Assembly (NCBI GenBank): GCA_041652155.1
Contig: JBAZHV010000001.1
Location: 1 to 57,281, forward strand
Direction of reading: 5' to 3'
Source of the DNA: CAIMDX01 sp041652155
GTDB taxonomy: Bacteria > Patescibacteriota > Minisyncoccia > Minisyncoccales > JAQTVQ01
DNA: 57,281 nt
The translations under genes and the position numbers were made by a program. This document shows positions 22,825-31,086 of this stretch, in pieces. The stretch's first letter is position 1. Every line of letters begins with the position of its first letter. The notes below the pieces were generated by a model. The model ran no database searches, was not told where the DNA came from, and worked only from the letters and a program-made list of their open reading frames with translations.

Positions 22825-24438
22825 ATGCAAAAATCTGAAACTGAATCGCAAAATCAGCATTGGAGCAGAGTGATAGCCGAAAAAGTACTGAAAAATTTTC
22901 CCGATAAAGAAATCTATACCTGCGCCGCGGGCATCAGCCCTTCGGGGATAGTCCATTTCGGCAATTTCCGCGATGTAATGACTTCTTTCGCTGTTTGCGA
23001 ACAGCTCAAGAAGGCCGGTAAAAAAAGCAGGCTGATATTTTCTTGGGACGATTTCGACCGTTTTAGGAAAGTGCCGCTAGGCATTGATCCGTCTTTTTCA
23101 AAGTATATCGGATTGCCTCTGACCGCTGTCCCTGATCCAAAAGGGGAGTACGAATCTTATGCCCAAAGATTCGAAAAAGAATTTGAACAATCGATGAAAG
23201 ATGCGGGCATCGAGCTCGAATACCGCTATCAAACAAGAGAATACAAATCGGGATGTTACGATAAGTTGATTATTCATGCCCTGCGGCACCGCTTGGAAAT
23301 AGCGGATATTTTGCTTTCTTTTATGTCCGAAAAAGGAAAAGAAGAAAAGGGGATAGATCCGCAAGAATTCAGAGAGAATTACTATCCGATATCGCTTTAT
23401 TCAAACTTCAGCGGAAAGGATAAGGTTAAGATCATAGGCTACGACGGCGAGAACAAGATAAAATATCAATGCTTGGAAACGGACAAAACGGAAGAGATTG
23501 ATATTACAAAAGACCATATCGTTAAGCTGGCCTGGAAGACAGACTGGCCTATGCGCTGGAGCGTGGAGCAGGTCGTTTTCGAGCCGGGGGGAGAAGACCA
23601 TGCTTCTCCGGGCGGCAGTTATGACGTTTCAAGCGCTATTTCCAAAAAAATATTCTCAAATGAGCCGCCGGTTTTTGCCGGTTATCAATTCGTAGGATTA
23701 AGAGGCCTTGATGGAAAAATGTCCGGCTCCAAAGGCAATGCGGTTTCTCCGGCCCAGCTTTTGGAAATATACGAGCCGTCGTTGTTGAGATGGCTTTACC
23801 TAAGCAAAAGCCCGGGCAGTGTTTTTAATTTGGCTTTCGACAGCGAAATCTACCGCCAATACAGCGAATTGGACGCCGAAGCGCAGGGTTGCAGAGGAGG
23901 AAGCCTTGATAATGTCAGAAAGGAGACTTTTGAATTGAGCACGAACGGAGGGGAATTTTATAATGATCCGATCCCTTTCCGCCAAGCAGTGGCGTTGGGA
24001 CAGATCACGCAGTGGAATATCCAAAAAATGCAAAAATTATTGGAAGAGCTTAAACTGAATTACGATGAAAATTCGGTAATATCACGCTTCGCGAAAGCTC
24101 GCAGATGGCTGGAGGCATATAATCCCGAACAAATGATAGCCTTGAGAAGCGAAATTAACGAAGAATATCTAAAGCAAATGCCTCCCGAAACTGTTGGCCA
24201 TATCCGTTCGCTGAAAAAAGAATTGGAAACAGAAATAACTTCGATCGAAAAGCTGGAAGAAATAGTCTACGGTATTCCTAAAAATCTTTCACTTGGCCCA
24301 AAAGAAAATTCAGCTCTGCAGAAATCTTTCTTTAAAGATGTTTACAATATGCTTATCGGCAAAGACCAAGGCCCCCGTTTGGCAACTTTTTTATGGGCAA
24401 GCGACAAAAAAACAATATTAAAACTTTTGGATGTTTAG
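22825..24438 (+). CDS. lysS: Class I (archaeal-type) lysyl-tRNA synthetase
   Basis: 537 residues of the class I LysRS (LysK) family, common in archaea and a minority of bacteria and unrelated to the usual class II enzyme. The HIGH-like motif is HFGN in SPSGIVHFGNFRDV, and the KMSKS motif is KMSGSKGNAVSP. Family landmarks FSWDDFDRFRKVP and EPGGEDHASPGGSYD are present. It has its own promoter and interrupts the run of 7TM genes. The only tRNA gene in the window is a tRNA-Lys(UUU) at 49490-49562. Confidence 0.93.
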   Translation: MQKSETESQNQHWSRVIAEKVLKNFPDKEIYTCAAGISPSGIVHFGNFRDVMTSFAVCEQLKKAGKKSRLIFSWDDFDRFRKVPLGIDPSFSKYIGLPLTAVPDPKGEYESYAQRFEKEFEQSMKDAGIELEYRYQTREYKSGCYDKLIIHALRHRLEIADILLSFMSEKGKEEKGIDPQEFRENYYPISLYSNFSGKDKVKIIGYDGENKIKYQCLETDKTEEIDITKDHIVKLAWKTDWPMRWSVEQVVFEPGGEDHASPGGSYDVSSAISKKIFSNEPPVFAGYQFVGLRGLDGKMSGSKGNAVSPAQLLEIYEPSLLRWLYLSKSPGSVFNLAFDSEIYRQYSELDAEAQGCRGGSLDNVRKETFELSTNGGEFYNDPIPFRQAVALGQITQWNIQKMQKLLEELKLNYDENSVISRFAKARRWLEAYNPEQMIALRSEINEEYLKQMPPETVGHIRSLKKELETEITSIEKLEEIVYGIPKNLSLGPKENSALQKSFFKDVYNMLIGKDQGPRLATFLWASDKKTILKLLDV

Positions 24439-24489
24439 CATAATAAAAGCTGAATAAAAAGAAGAACCAGAAAAAAAGTTAAAACAATT

Positions 24490-25509
24490 ATGTCATTTTT
24501 TGCCTTCTCCGGCTTATTCAATTTTATCGTAAGTTTTTTCCTTGGAGCTTTCATTGGCGCGAGGACTAAAAACAGGGAAACTCTGATCTTCAGCCTTTGC
24601 GCTTTTTCGGTGGCTTTTTGGAGCTTCGGATATTATATGTGGCAAGAACAGCAATCTTCCGGTACGGAAGAACTGGCTTTGTCGTGGTGCAGATTTTTGA
24701 TGGCTGGAGCGATTTTCATACCGATCACTTATTTCCATTACATAGTAGCTTTTGTAAATTCGATAAAGAGGCATAAGGCGTATATCTTAACTTTTTATCT
24801 TATCGGCTTGGTTTTTTTATATTTTGATATTTTTACGAATTATTTCATATCCGGAATGGAGCAGCAGGCGATGTTTAGATTTTGGCCGATGGCCGGACCG
24901 TTGTTCTTGCCGTTTCTTATCACTTGGTTCGGATCTATATGCTATGGAGGGTATTTGGCTCTTGGCTATTACAGAAAAACAGATTCCAAAGAAAAAAAGG
25001 AGCAAATCAAGTTTTTAATATTGGGCACGATCATCAGCTATGCCGGAGGAGCGACAAATTATTTTTTGTGGTACGGCATCCCGATATTGCCATACGGCAA
25101 TATTTTAGTGTTCGTTTACGTCGCCATGATAGCTTTTGCCATCCTTAGATACGGCTTGTTCGATGCCAAGATGATTTTGACCGAATTTTTGGTGGGAGTT
25201 ATGGGCTTTGCCCTGATAATCCTCCCGATCGTGATCCCTGAAACGAAATTCAAGATCGCGACCGCTCTCATGTTCGCCTTTTTTTGCTTTATCGGATATA
25301 TGCTGATAAAAACCACTTCCAGAGAGATAAAAGCCAAAGAGCATCTTGAAGAAAGAGTTGCGGAGAGGACTCAAGAATTGCAAACGGCCTATGAAGATAT
25401 AAAAAAACAGAAAGAAGAGCTGGAGAAATGGTATAATCTGACCATCGGCAGGGAATTAAAAATGGCGGAGTTGAAGAAGAAAATAGGGGAGCTGGAGGAG
25501 AAAAAATAA
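24490..25509 (+). CDS. Kinase-less 7TM receptor-like protein
   Basis: 339 residues: about eight hydrophobic helices (1-275) with the shared FAILRYGLFDAKMILTEFLV segment. A coiled coil follows (HLEERVAERTQELQTAYED) and then the tag WYNLTIGRELKMAELK near the C-terminus (314-329). No kinase or other output domain. Unlike the copy at 21656, the membrane part has ordinary base composition. A promoter with a palindrome and a receiver-domain gene follow, so it may work with that receiver. Confidence 0.8.
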   Translation: MSFFAFSGLFNFIVSFFLGAFIGARTKNRETLIFSLCAFSVAFWSFGYYMWQEQQSSGTEELALSWCRFLMAGAIFIPITYFHYIVAFVNSIKRHKAYILTFYLIGLVFLYFDIFTNYFISGMEQQAMFRFWPMAGPLFLPFLITWFGSICYGGYLALGYYRKTDSKEKKEQIKFLILGTIISYAGGATNYFLWYGIPILPYGNILVFVYVAMIAFAILRYGLFDAKMILTEFLVGVMGFALIILPIVIPETKFKIATALMFAFFCFIGYMLIKTTSREIKAKEHLEERVAERTQELQTAYEDIKKQKEELEKWYNLTIGRELKMAELKKKIGELEEKK

Positions 25510-25524
25510 CTAAAAATTTATGGA

Positions 25525-25545
25525 AAACGGGCTTTTTGCCCGTTT
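25525..25545 (+). terminator. Hairpin after the 7TM gene
   Basis: AAACGGGC, loop TTTTT, GCCCGTTT. It is followed directly by the palindrome at 25543-25566 rather than a full T-run. Confidence 0.6.
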
Positions 25546-25566
25546 GTTGTAAACGTTTACAACAAA
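25543..25566. promoter_or_regulatory. 24-bp perfect palindrome, probable operator
   Basis: Centre TGTAAACGTTTACA flanked by TTTGT / ACAAA, with no spacer. The core fits the LacI/GalR-family operator style and the CcpA cre consensus TGWAANCGNTNWCA. It covers the -35 of the promoter at 25556-25584. It could alternatively act as an RNA hairpin after the upstream gene. Confidence 0.6.
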
Positions 25567-25584
25567 AGGGCAATAAACTATAAT
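25556..25584 (+). promoter_or_regulatory. Promoter of the receiver gene
   Basis: TTTACA (25556-25561), 17-bp spacer, TATAAT (25579-25584). Predicted start near 25591, 18 bases before the ATG at 25609. The -35 lies inside the palindrome. Confidence 0.75.
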
Positions 25585-25608
25585 AGGCTTAAGCTTTTTA
25601 GCTAAATT

Positions 25609-25974
25609 ATGTCCAAAATACTTATCATCGAAGACGAAAAAATCTTATCGGAGATGTATCAGGATAAATTTGAGAAAGAAGGTTTTGAAATCGTTGTGGC
25701 TATGGATACCAAGGAGGGTATGGAGCTTCTCAAGAGCTGGAAGCCGGACCTGGTCCTTTTGGATATCCTTTTGCCCAACGAAAACGGGATCGAATTTTTA
25801 AAAAGAAAAAATTTGGATTCCGAAATATCTTCTTTGCCGGTCATAGTTTTTTCAAACTTTGACGATCCTGATACTAAAGAGGAAACTCTTTCTTTGGGCG
25901 TGAAAGAATATTTGATAAAATCGAACCACGACCCGAAAGAAATAGTCGCCGTATTAAGAAAACACACTAGATAG
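25609..25974 (+). CDS. Stand-alone response-regulator receiver
   Basis: 121 residues, one CheY-like receiver with no output domain. The acidic pocket is IIEDE (Glu8, Asp9), the phospho-acceptor is Asp52 in LVLLDILLP, and the conserved Lys is in EYLIKSN. It follows a kinase-less 7TM protein and lies 4 kb from the 7TM histidine kinase, its most likely phosphodonor. With no DNA-binding domain it must act by protein contact. Its promoter is overlapped by a perfect palindrome. Confidence 0.9.
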   Translation: MSKILIIEDEKILSEMYQDKFEKEGFEIVVAMDTKEGMELLKSWKPDLVLLDILLPNENGIEFLKRKNLDSEISSLPVIVFSNFDDPDTKEETLSLGVKEYLIKSNHDPKEIVAVLRKHTR

Positions 25975-26021
25975 AAAGAGAAACTGCTTAATTTTAAATT
26001 TTTAATTTAATATTTTTATCT

Positions 26022-27395
26022 ATGGAAAGAACACTCTCAAAGGAAATACCGGGCCTTGTGGGCCAAAAAGTGAAAATGTGCGGATGGGTTGATACGATCA
26101 GAGCTCATGGAAAGATCGTCTTTTTTGACTTAAGGGACAGAAGCGGAATCGCCCAAGCCATTTTTATGTTAAGCAAGCAAGAACAAGATGCGGAAATGAA
26201 CGAAATGGCCAAAAAGCTGACTCCCGAGTGCGCGATAGAAATAGAAGGGTTGATAAAGGAAAGGCCTCAAGGAATGGAGAATAAAAAAATAGAAACAGGC
26301 GGAGTGGAAGTGCAGGTTGAAAAGATCAAGCTGGTAGGAAAGGCCGAGATATTGCCTTTTGATATCAAGGACCTTAACTCTGGCCTGCCGATAGTTTTAG
26401 ATCATAGGCCTCTGACCTTGAGAAATGAAAAGGTAAAAGCTGTTTTCAAACTGCAGGAAGAAATGATAGCTTCTTTTAGGAGAGCTCTTTCCAGCTTGGA
26501 TTTTACGGAATTTCAATCGCCCAGCATAATTCCTCAGGCCTCCGAAGGCGGGTCCGAGGTTTTTCATATCGATTATTTTGACTATAGCGCTTATCTCGCC
26601 CAAAGCCCGCAATTCTATAAACAAATACTAGTCGGCGTTTTTGAAAGAGTTTTCACTGTAAATCAGGCTTACAGAGCGGAACCGAGCATGACCACAAGGC
26701 ATCTCTGCGAATATACCAGCTTGGATGCCGAGATGGGATGCATTAATTCATGGGAAGAGTTGATGGACACCGCGGAATTGGTCACTAAGAACATACTTAC
26801 AGATATGCAAAAGAACCGCGCTAAAGAGCTGGCCATTTTTAACCCGCAGATATCGGATCTGAACGTTAAGTTTCCAAGAATAAAAATGCGCGAAGCGCAA
26901 AAAATAGTTTTGGAGAGGACCGGCAGGGACAACACAAAAGAACCTGATCTCCAGCCGGACGACGAAAAAGAACTTTGCAAATATGCCAAAGAAAAATACG
27001 GTTCTGACTTCATATTCATAACTCATTATCCTACTAAAAAAAGGCCGTTCTACACTTTTGCCGATCCGAACGATCCTGAATACACTTTGAGCTTCGATCT
27101 CTTGTATAATGGCCTAGAATTGATCAGCGGAGGGCAAAGGATTAACGACTATCAAACGCTCGTTGAAAATATCAAAAAATGGGGGAATAACCCCGAAAAT
27201 TTTGAATTTTATCTGCAAGCGTTCAAATACGGCATGCCGATGGAAGGAGGTTTTGCTTTCGGCGCCGAAAGGATGATAAAGCAGCTGCTAGGCTTGGAGA
27301 ATATCAGAGAAGCGACTCTTTTTCCCAGAGATATGGAACGCATCGATCAAAGGCTCTCCATTCTGCAGGGAGAAAAAAAGAAAGATAAAAACTAA
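26022..27395 (+). CDS. aspS: Aspartyl-tRNA synthetase, archaeal type
   Basis: 457 residues, a class IIb synthetase without the GAD insertion of the usual ~590-residue bacterial AspRS. It has an N-terminal OB domain (VKMCGWVDTIRAHGKIVFFDLRDR is the anticodon-binding strand pair). Motif 2 is FTVNQAYRAEPSMTTRHLCEY and motif 3 is GGFAFGAERMIKQLLGL. Archaeal-type enzymes may or may not discriminate tRNA-Asp from tRNA-Asn, and I cannot settle this here. With the class I LysRS it makes two archaeal-type synthetases within 4 kb. Confidence 0.9.
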   Translation: MERTLSKEIPGLVGQKVKMCGWVDTIRAHGKIVFFDLRDRSGIAQAIFMLSKQEQDAEMNEMAKKLTPECAIEIEGLIKERPQGMENKKIETGGVEVQVEKIKLVGKAEILPFDIKDLNSGLPIVLDHRPLTLRNEKVKAVFKLQEEMIASFRRALSSLDFTEFQSPSIIPQASEGGSEVFHIDYFDYSAYLAQSPQFYKQILVGVFERVFTVNQAYRAEPSMTTRHLCEYTSLDAEMGCINSWEELMDTAELVTKNILTDMQKNRAKELAIFNPQISDLNVKFPRIKMREAQKIVLERTGRDNTKEPDLQPDDEKELCKYAKEKYGSDFIFITHYPTKKRPFYTFADPNDPEYTLSFDLLYNGLELISGGQRINDYQTLVENIKKWGNNPENFEFYLQAFKYGMPMEGGFAFGAERMIKQLLGLENIREATLFPRDMERIDQRLSILQGEKKKDKN

Positions 27396-27409
27396 TTGCA
27401 AAACAGGCA

Positions 27410-28387
27410 ATGAACGGACAAGCTCGCAATCTTAAATTTTTTTTGTTCTTTGCGCTGATCTTTTTTATCTCTTTTTGGGCTGTAAGCTGGCTTCAAAAAG
27501 AAAAAACTCCTTACGGCTCTTTGACGGCTCAATTGGGAGAGGAGGGAACGGCGATGCGGCCAAACCGGGACGAGAAAACAACAGAAGCAAGAGATATCTC
27601 CAGCTCTACGTCCAGCGCCGCTCTTTCCTTTGATACGGATGCGAAAGCGGCGATAGCTGTTGCCGTTGCCCTCGACGAAAAGGAGGAAGAGGAGGTAAAA
27701 ATATTATTCGAAAAAGACGCGGATAAAAAACTTCCCATAGCCTCTCTGACCAAATTGATGACTGCCGCTATCGCGCTGGAAAATTATTCCCTTGAAGAAG
27801 AAATGGCGATAACCCAAAAAACGGCGGAGACGTCCTCTATGTCTCTTGATTTTTCCGGGGAAAAATTTACCGTCGAGAACGTTCTCCGCGTTATGCTGAT
27901 AGAATCGAACAATGATGCCGCCACTTCTTTAGCGGAAAGAATGGGCGAGAAAAAATTTATCGAGCTAATGAATTTTAAAGCCGCCGAACTAGGTATGGAC
28001 AGCACTTTATTCGTAAACCCGAACGGTTTGGACGAAAGCGATTCTTCGTTTAATATTTCCTCGGCTCTCGACCTGTCCAAGCTAGTCGTTTACATAGAAA
28101 ATAACTTTCCGTTTATCGGGCAAACACTTTCCAACAAAAAATTTACTGTGGTTTCGTCGGGCGGAAGATCTTACGATCTGGTGAATACGAACGTGCTTTT
28201 ATACGACCGCCAAACTGCTTGGGGAAAAACTGGCTACACTAAAAAAGCTAACGGCTGTATTATTAATATTGTTAAGCCGCAAGCAAAGAGCGGATACGCG
28301 ATAATAAATATAGTACTGGGCGCCGACGATCGTTTTTATGAGGCGCAAAGGCTTACCGATTGGATAAATAATTATTTTATTTGGTAA
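27410..28387 (+). CDS. D-alanyl-D-alanine carboxypeptidase (peptidase S11)
   Basis: 325 residues with an N-terminal membrane anchor (about 8-28). The three penicillin-binding motifs are SLTK (Ser112-Lys115), SNN in MLIESNNDAATS and KTG in WGKTGYTKKANG. It trims the terminal D-Ala of peptidoglycan stems outside the membrane. There is no C-terminal amphipathic anchor like that of PBP5. It is the first gene of a wall cluster; mraY starts 4 bases after its stop. Confidence 0.9.
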   Translation: MNGQARNLKFFLFFALIFFISFWAVSWLQKEKTPYGSLTAQLGEEGTAMRPNRDEKTTEARDISSSTSSAALSFDTDAKAAIAVAVALDEKEEEEVKILFEKDADKKLPIASLTKLMTAAIALENYSLEEEMAITQKTAETSSMSLDFSGEKFTVENVLRVMLIESNNDAATSLAERMGEKKFIELMNFKAAELGMDSTLFVNPNGLDESDSSFNISSALDLSKLVVYIENNFPFIGQTLSNKKFTVVSSGGRSYDLVNTNVLLYDRQTAWGKTGYTKKANGCIINIVKPQAKSGYAIINIVLGADDRFYEAQRLTDWINNYFIW

Positions 28388-28390
28388 AAA

Positions 28391-29494
28391 ATGAACACCG
28401 CTAATTTCGACGATCCCGTTTTTGGAGTCATCAGAATGCTGTTGTTGGCCGCATCGTCCTCCATATTGGCGATGATCCTGGCTCCGTTTCTGATAAAATT
28501 TTTGAATAAAATAAACTTCTGCAAAAAGAACGCCAGAACGAAAACCATTGACGGAAAGGACGCGGAATTCGTGAATTCGATCAATAAAGATAATGAGGTG
28601 TCCGTACCGCGGGGAGGAGGGGTTCTGATCTGGGGCACCGTCCTTATAGTAACGGCTTTTTTCTATCTGTTGTCTTTTGTCGGAGACCCCTGGTGGTTCA
28701 AAGAATTTAATTTTTTCTCAAGGAACCAAACCTGGCTGCCTTTGTTCACTTTGGTCGCCGCTTCCATCCTCGGACTCGTCGACGACGCTCTGACAGTTTA
28801 CGGAAAAGGCAAATATATCGGAGGGGGATTAAGCTTCTGGCGGAGACTGGCGGTGGTTTCCATTATCGGATTGGTGGGCGGATGGTGGTTCTATAATAAT
28901 CTTGGACACGCGACGATACATTTCCCTCTACTCTTCAATTTTCCGGAGGGAGCGAATATCTCGATCGGAATATTCTTTATTCCCTTGTTCGTCTTCGTAA
29001 TGCTGGCGAGCTGGGCGGGAGGAGTGATCGACGGCATAGACGGATTGTCGGGCGGAGTGTTCGCTTCGATCTTCGGGGCTTTTACGATCATTTCTTTCGC
29101 GCAAGGCAGTTATGATCTGGCTGCTTTCTGTGCCATCATCTGCGGAACCTTATTCGCTTTCTTATGGTTCAATATTCCTCCAGCCAAATTCTATATGGGA
29201 GAAACCGGAAGCCTTGGGCTCACTTCAACAATGGCAGTAATAGCATTTTTGACCGATTCCGTAACGGTTCTTCCGATCATAGCGGGATTGCTGGTGATAG
29301 AGGTAGGATCCATAATTTTACAGCTTCTTTCAAAAAAAATACGCCACAAAAAAATATGGATAGCCACTCCGATCCATCACCACTTCCAAGCTAAAGGATG
29401 GCACTCATGCCAAGTGACAATGAGATTTTGGATCATTGGCATTGTGCTTGCGATACTCGGAACAGTTCTCAGGCTGATGAGCATTTTAAAGTAA
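28391..29494 (+). CDS. mraY: Phospho-N-acetylmuramoyl-pentapeptide-transferase
   Basis: Transfers phospho-MurNAc-pentapeptide to undecaprenyl phosphate to make lipid I. 367 residues, about ten membrane helices. Landmarks are GLVDDALTVYGKGKY (Asp pair), the catalytic NIPPAKFYMGETGSLGL and HHHFQAKGW at the C-terminus. A stretch after VSVPRGGG fits the first cytosolic loop. UppS, which makes the lipid carrier precursor, is encoded at 39763-40479. Confidence 0.93.
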   Translation: MNTANFDDPVFGVIRMLLLAASSSILAMILAPFLIKFLNKINFCKKNARTKTIDGKDAEFVNSINKDNEVSVPRGGGVLIWGTVLIVTAFFYLLSFVGDPWWFKEFNFFSRNQTWLPLFTLVAASILGLVDDALTVYGKGKYIGGGLSFWRRLAVVSIIGLVGGWWFYNNLGHATIHFPLLFNFPEGANISIGIFFIPLFVFVMLASWAGGVIDGIDGLSGGVFASIFGAFTIISFAQGSYDLAAFCAIICGTLFAFLWFNIPPAKFYMGETGSLGLTSTMAVIAFLTDSVTVLPIIAGLLVIEVGSIILQLLSKKIRHKKIWIATPIHHHFQAKGWHSCQVTMRFWIIGIVLAILGTVLRLMSILK

Positions 29495-29559
29495 TATTTT
29501 CTTTCTCGGACAGGCGATCTAATCAAGATAAAACCGTGAACGCGATAAGCCTATTCCTA

Positions 29560-30972
29560 ATGTCTACTTTTCTCACGCTAAGAAAAAAACATCCTAAATT
29601 TATCTACAAAAAATATGACTGGACGATCTCAGATCAAGGATTGGAGATCTCTTTTGATTTTTTACTGGAACCGGATATCATCTTCCGGCCGAACATTCTG
29701 ATAGAAAAAGTTTCGCGGGAGCAGACAGAAAAGATAGGGGATGAGTCTTTGAACAATTTGATCTTTAATCTCGGTTTGATAGAGATGGCGAGCTATTGGA
29801 AGGCCGCTTGCTCGCCGGAAATAGTTATCGAAGCCGGGACGCTTTCGCTTCGGCAAAGAAAATGGTGGGAATGGCTGATCCTGAACGGCTTGGGCCAATT
29901 TTTTTATGAAAATAAAATAGACTTCACAAAGCCGGGGCTGTTTAAAATAACTAGCCCGAAAAATTCGGAAGGCGACGCGATAAAAAACGCAGGGACCTTT
30001 CCCAACCAAGACGACAAGACAATGCTGCCGATAGGCGGAGGGAAAGATTCGGCCGTAACCCTGGAGATTTTCAAAAGATCGGGCAAAAAGATGGTTTGCT
30101 TTGCCTTGAATCCCAGCAAAGACAGCCGGGCGGTGATGGCCGCGGCGGGATGCGATAATTTCATTGCCGTCAAACGCACGATCGACAAAAAACTGCTTAA
30201 GCTTAACAGACAGGGATATTTGAACGGGCACACCCCTTTTTCGGCTTACTTGGCGTTCTTGACCACGCTGACCGCCGCTTTATTCGATTGCCGGTACATT
30301 GCCGTTTCCAACGAAAGAAGTTCCAATGAAGCGACCCTGGACTATTTGGGTAAAAAAATAAATCACCAGTGGTCAAAAACTTTTTCTTTTGAGGAAAGAT
30401 TCCAGACTTACAGCAAAAAATATTTAAACAAAGGAATTCTTTATTTCAGTTTCCTCCGGCCGTTCTACGAATTGCAGATAGCCAAAATATTCAGCGGCTT
30501 CAAAAAATATTTCAATTCTTTTTTAAGCTGCAACGAAGCCTATAAAATTTACTCCGGCCAAAAGACTCCCGCCGGCCAATGGTGCTGTAATTGTTCCAAG
30601 TGCTTGTTCGCCTTCATTATTCTTTATCCTTTCCTGGGTAAAGAAAAAATGACCGGCATCTTTGGCCAGGATCTTTTTGCAAATGCCGATCTTCTAGAAA
30701 CAGTAAAAGAACTAACGGGGGAAAAACCGTCAAAGCCGCTGGAATGCGTAGGGGAGAGAAAAGAAAGCCTCGCAGCCTTTTATTTAAGCCTGATCAAGGC
30801 TAAAGAAGGATCAGAGAAAAAAATGCCGGTCCTGTTGGAATATTTTGAACGAAAGATAATGCCGAAACACAAAAATTTAGCGCGGCAGGCAAAAAAAATA
30901 CTGTCATCATGGAATAAAAAAAATTCTTTGCCCGAAGAATTCGAAAAAATACTTTTGCGAAAAAAAGCGTGA
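29560..30972 (+). CDS. murL: UDP-MurNAc-L-Ala-L-Glu epimerase
   Basis: MurL converts the terminal L-Glu of UDP-MurNAc-L-Ala-L-Glu to D-Glu, using ATP. The 470-residue frame from the ATG at 29560 contains the PP-loop-like LPIGGGKDSAVTLEIFKRSG, then LNRQGYLNGHTPFSAYLA, SNERSSNEATLDY and KINHQWSKTFSFEERF. These match the landmark order of MurL. A GTG at 29536 is an alternative start. The frame is open back to 29398 inside mraY, so a 97-base overlap is possible but unlikely. Its position between mraY and murD supports the assignment. Confidence 0.85.
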   Translation: MSTFLTLRKKHPKFIYKKYDWTISDQGLEISFDFLLEPDIIFRPNILIEKVSREQTEKIGDESLNNLIFNLGLIEMASYWKAACSPEIVIEAGTLSLRQRKWWEWLILNGLGQFFYENKIDFTKPGLFKITSPKNSEGDAIKNAGTFPNQDDKTMLPIGGGKDSAVTLEIFKRSGKKMVCFALNPSKDSRAVMAAAGCDNFIAVKRTIDKKLLKLNRQGYLNGHTPFSAYLAFLTTLTAALFDCRYIAVSNERSSNEATLDYLGKKINHQWSKTFSFEERFQTYSKKYLNKGILYFSFLRPFYELQIAKIFSGFKKYFNSFLSCNEAYKIYSGQKTPAGQWCCNCSKCLFAFIILYPFLGKEKMTGIFGQDLFANADLLETVKELTGEKPSKPLECVGERKESLAAFYLSLIKAKEGSEKKMPVLLEYFERKIMPKHKNLARQAKKILSSWNKKNSLPEEFEKILLRKKA

Positions 30973-30990
30973 GACTAGCTATATCAGATA

Positions 30991-31016
30991 AAAAAACGCC
31001 CTGCCGGGCGTTTTTT
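30991..31016 (+). terminator. murL terminator
   Basis: AAAAAACGCCC, loop TGCC, GGGCGTTTTTT. It separates the dac-mraY-murL unit from the murD promoter. Confidence 0.9.
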
Positions 31017-31050
31017 GTATCATCAGAATGATCAGCCTTTAATATCAACT

Positions 31051-31079
31051 TTGACGCGAACTGGTTTTAAAAATATAAT
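31051..31079 (+). promoter_or_regulatory. murD promoter
   Basis: TTGACG (31051-31056), 17-bp spacer, TATAAT (31074-31079). The expected start point (about 31086) coincides with the murD ATG at 31087, so the transcript may be leaderless. Confidence 0.75.
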
Positions 31080-31086
31080 CAATCTA

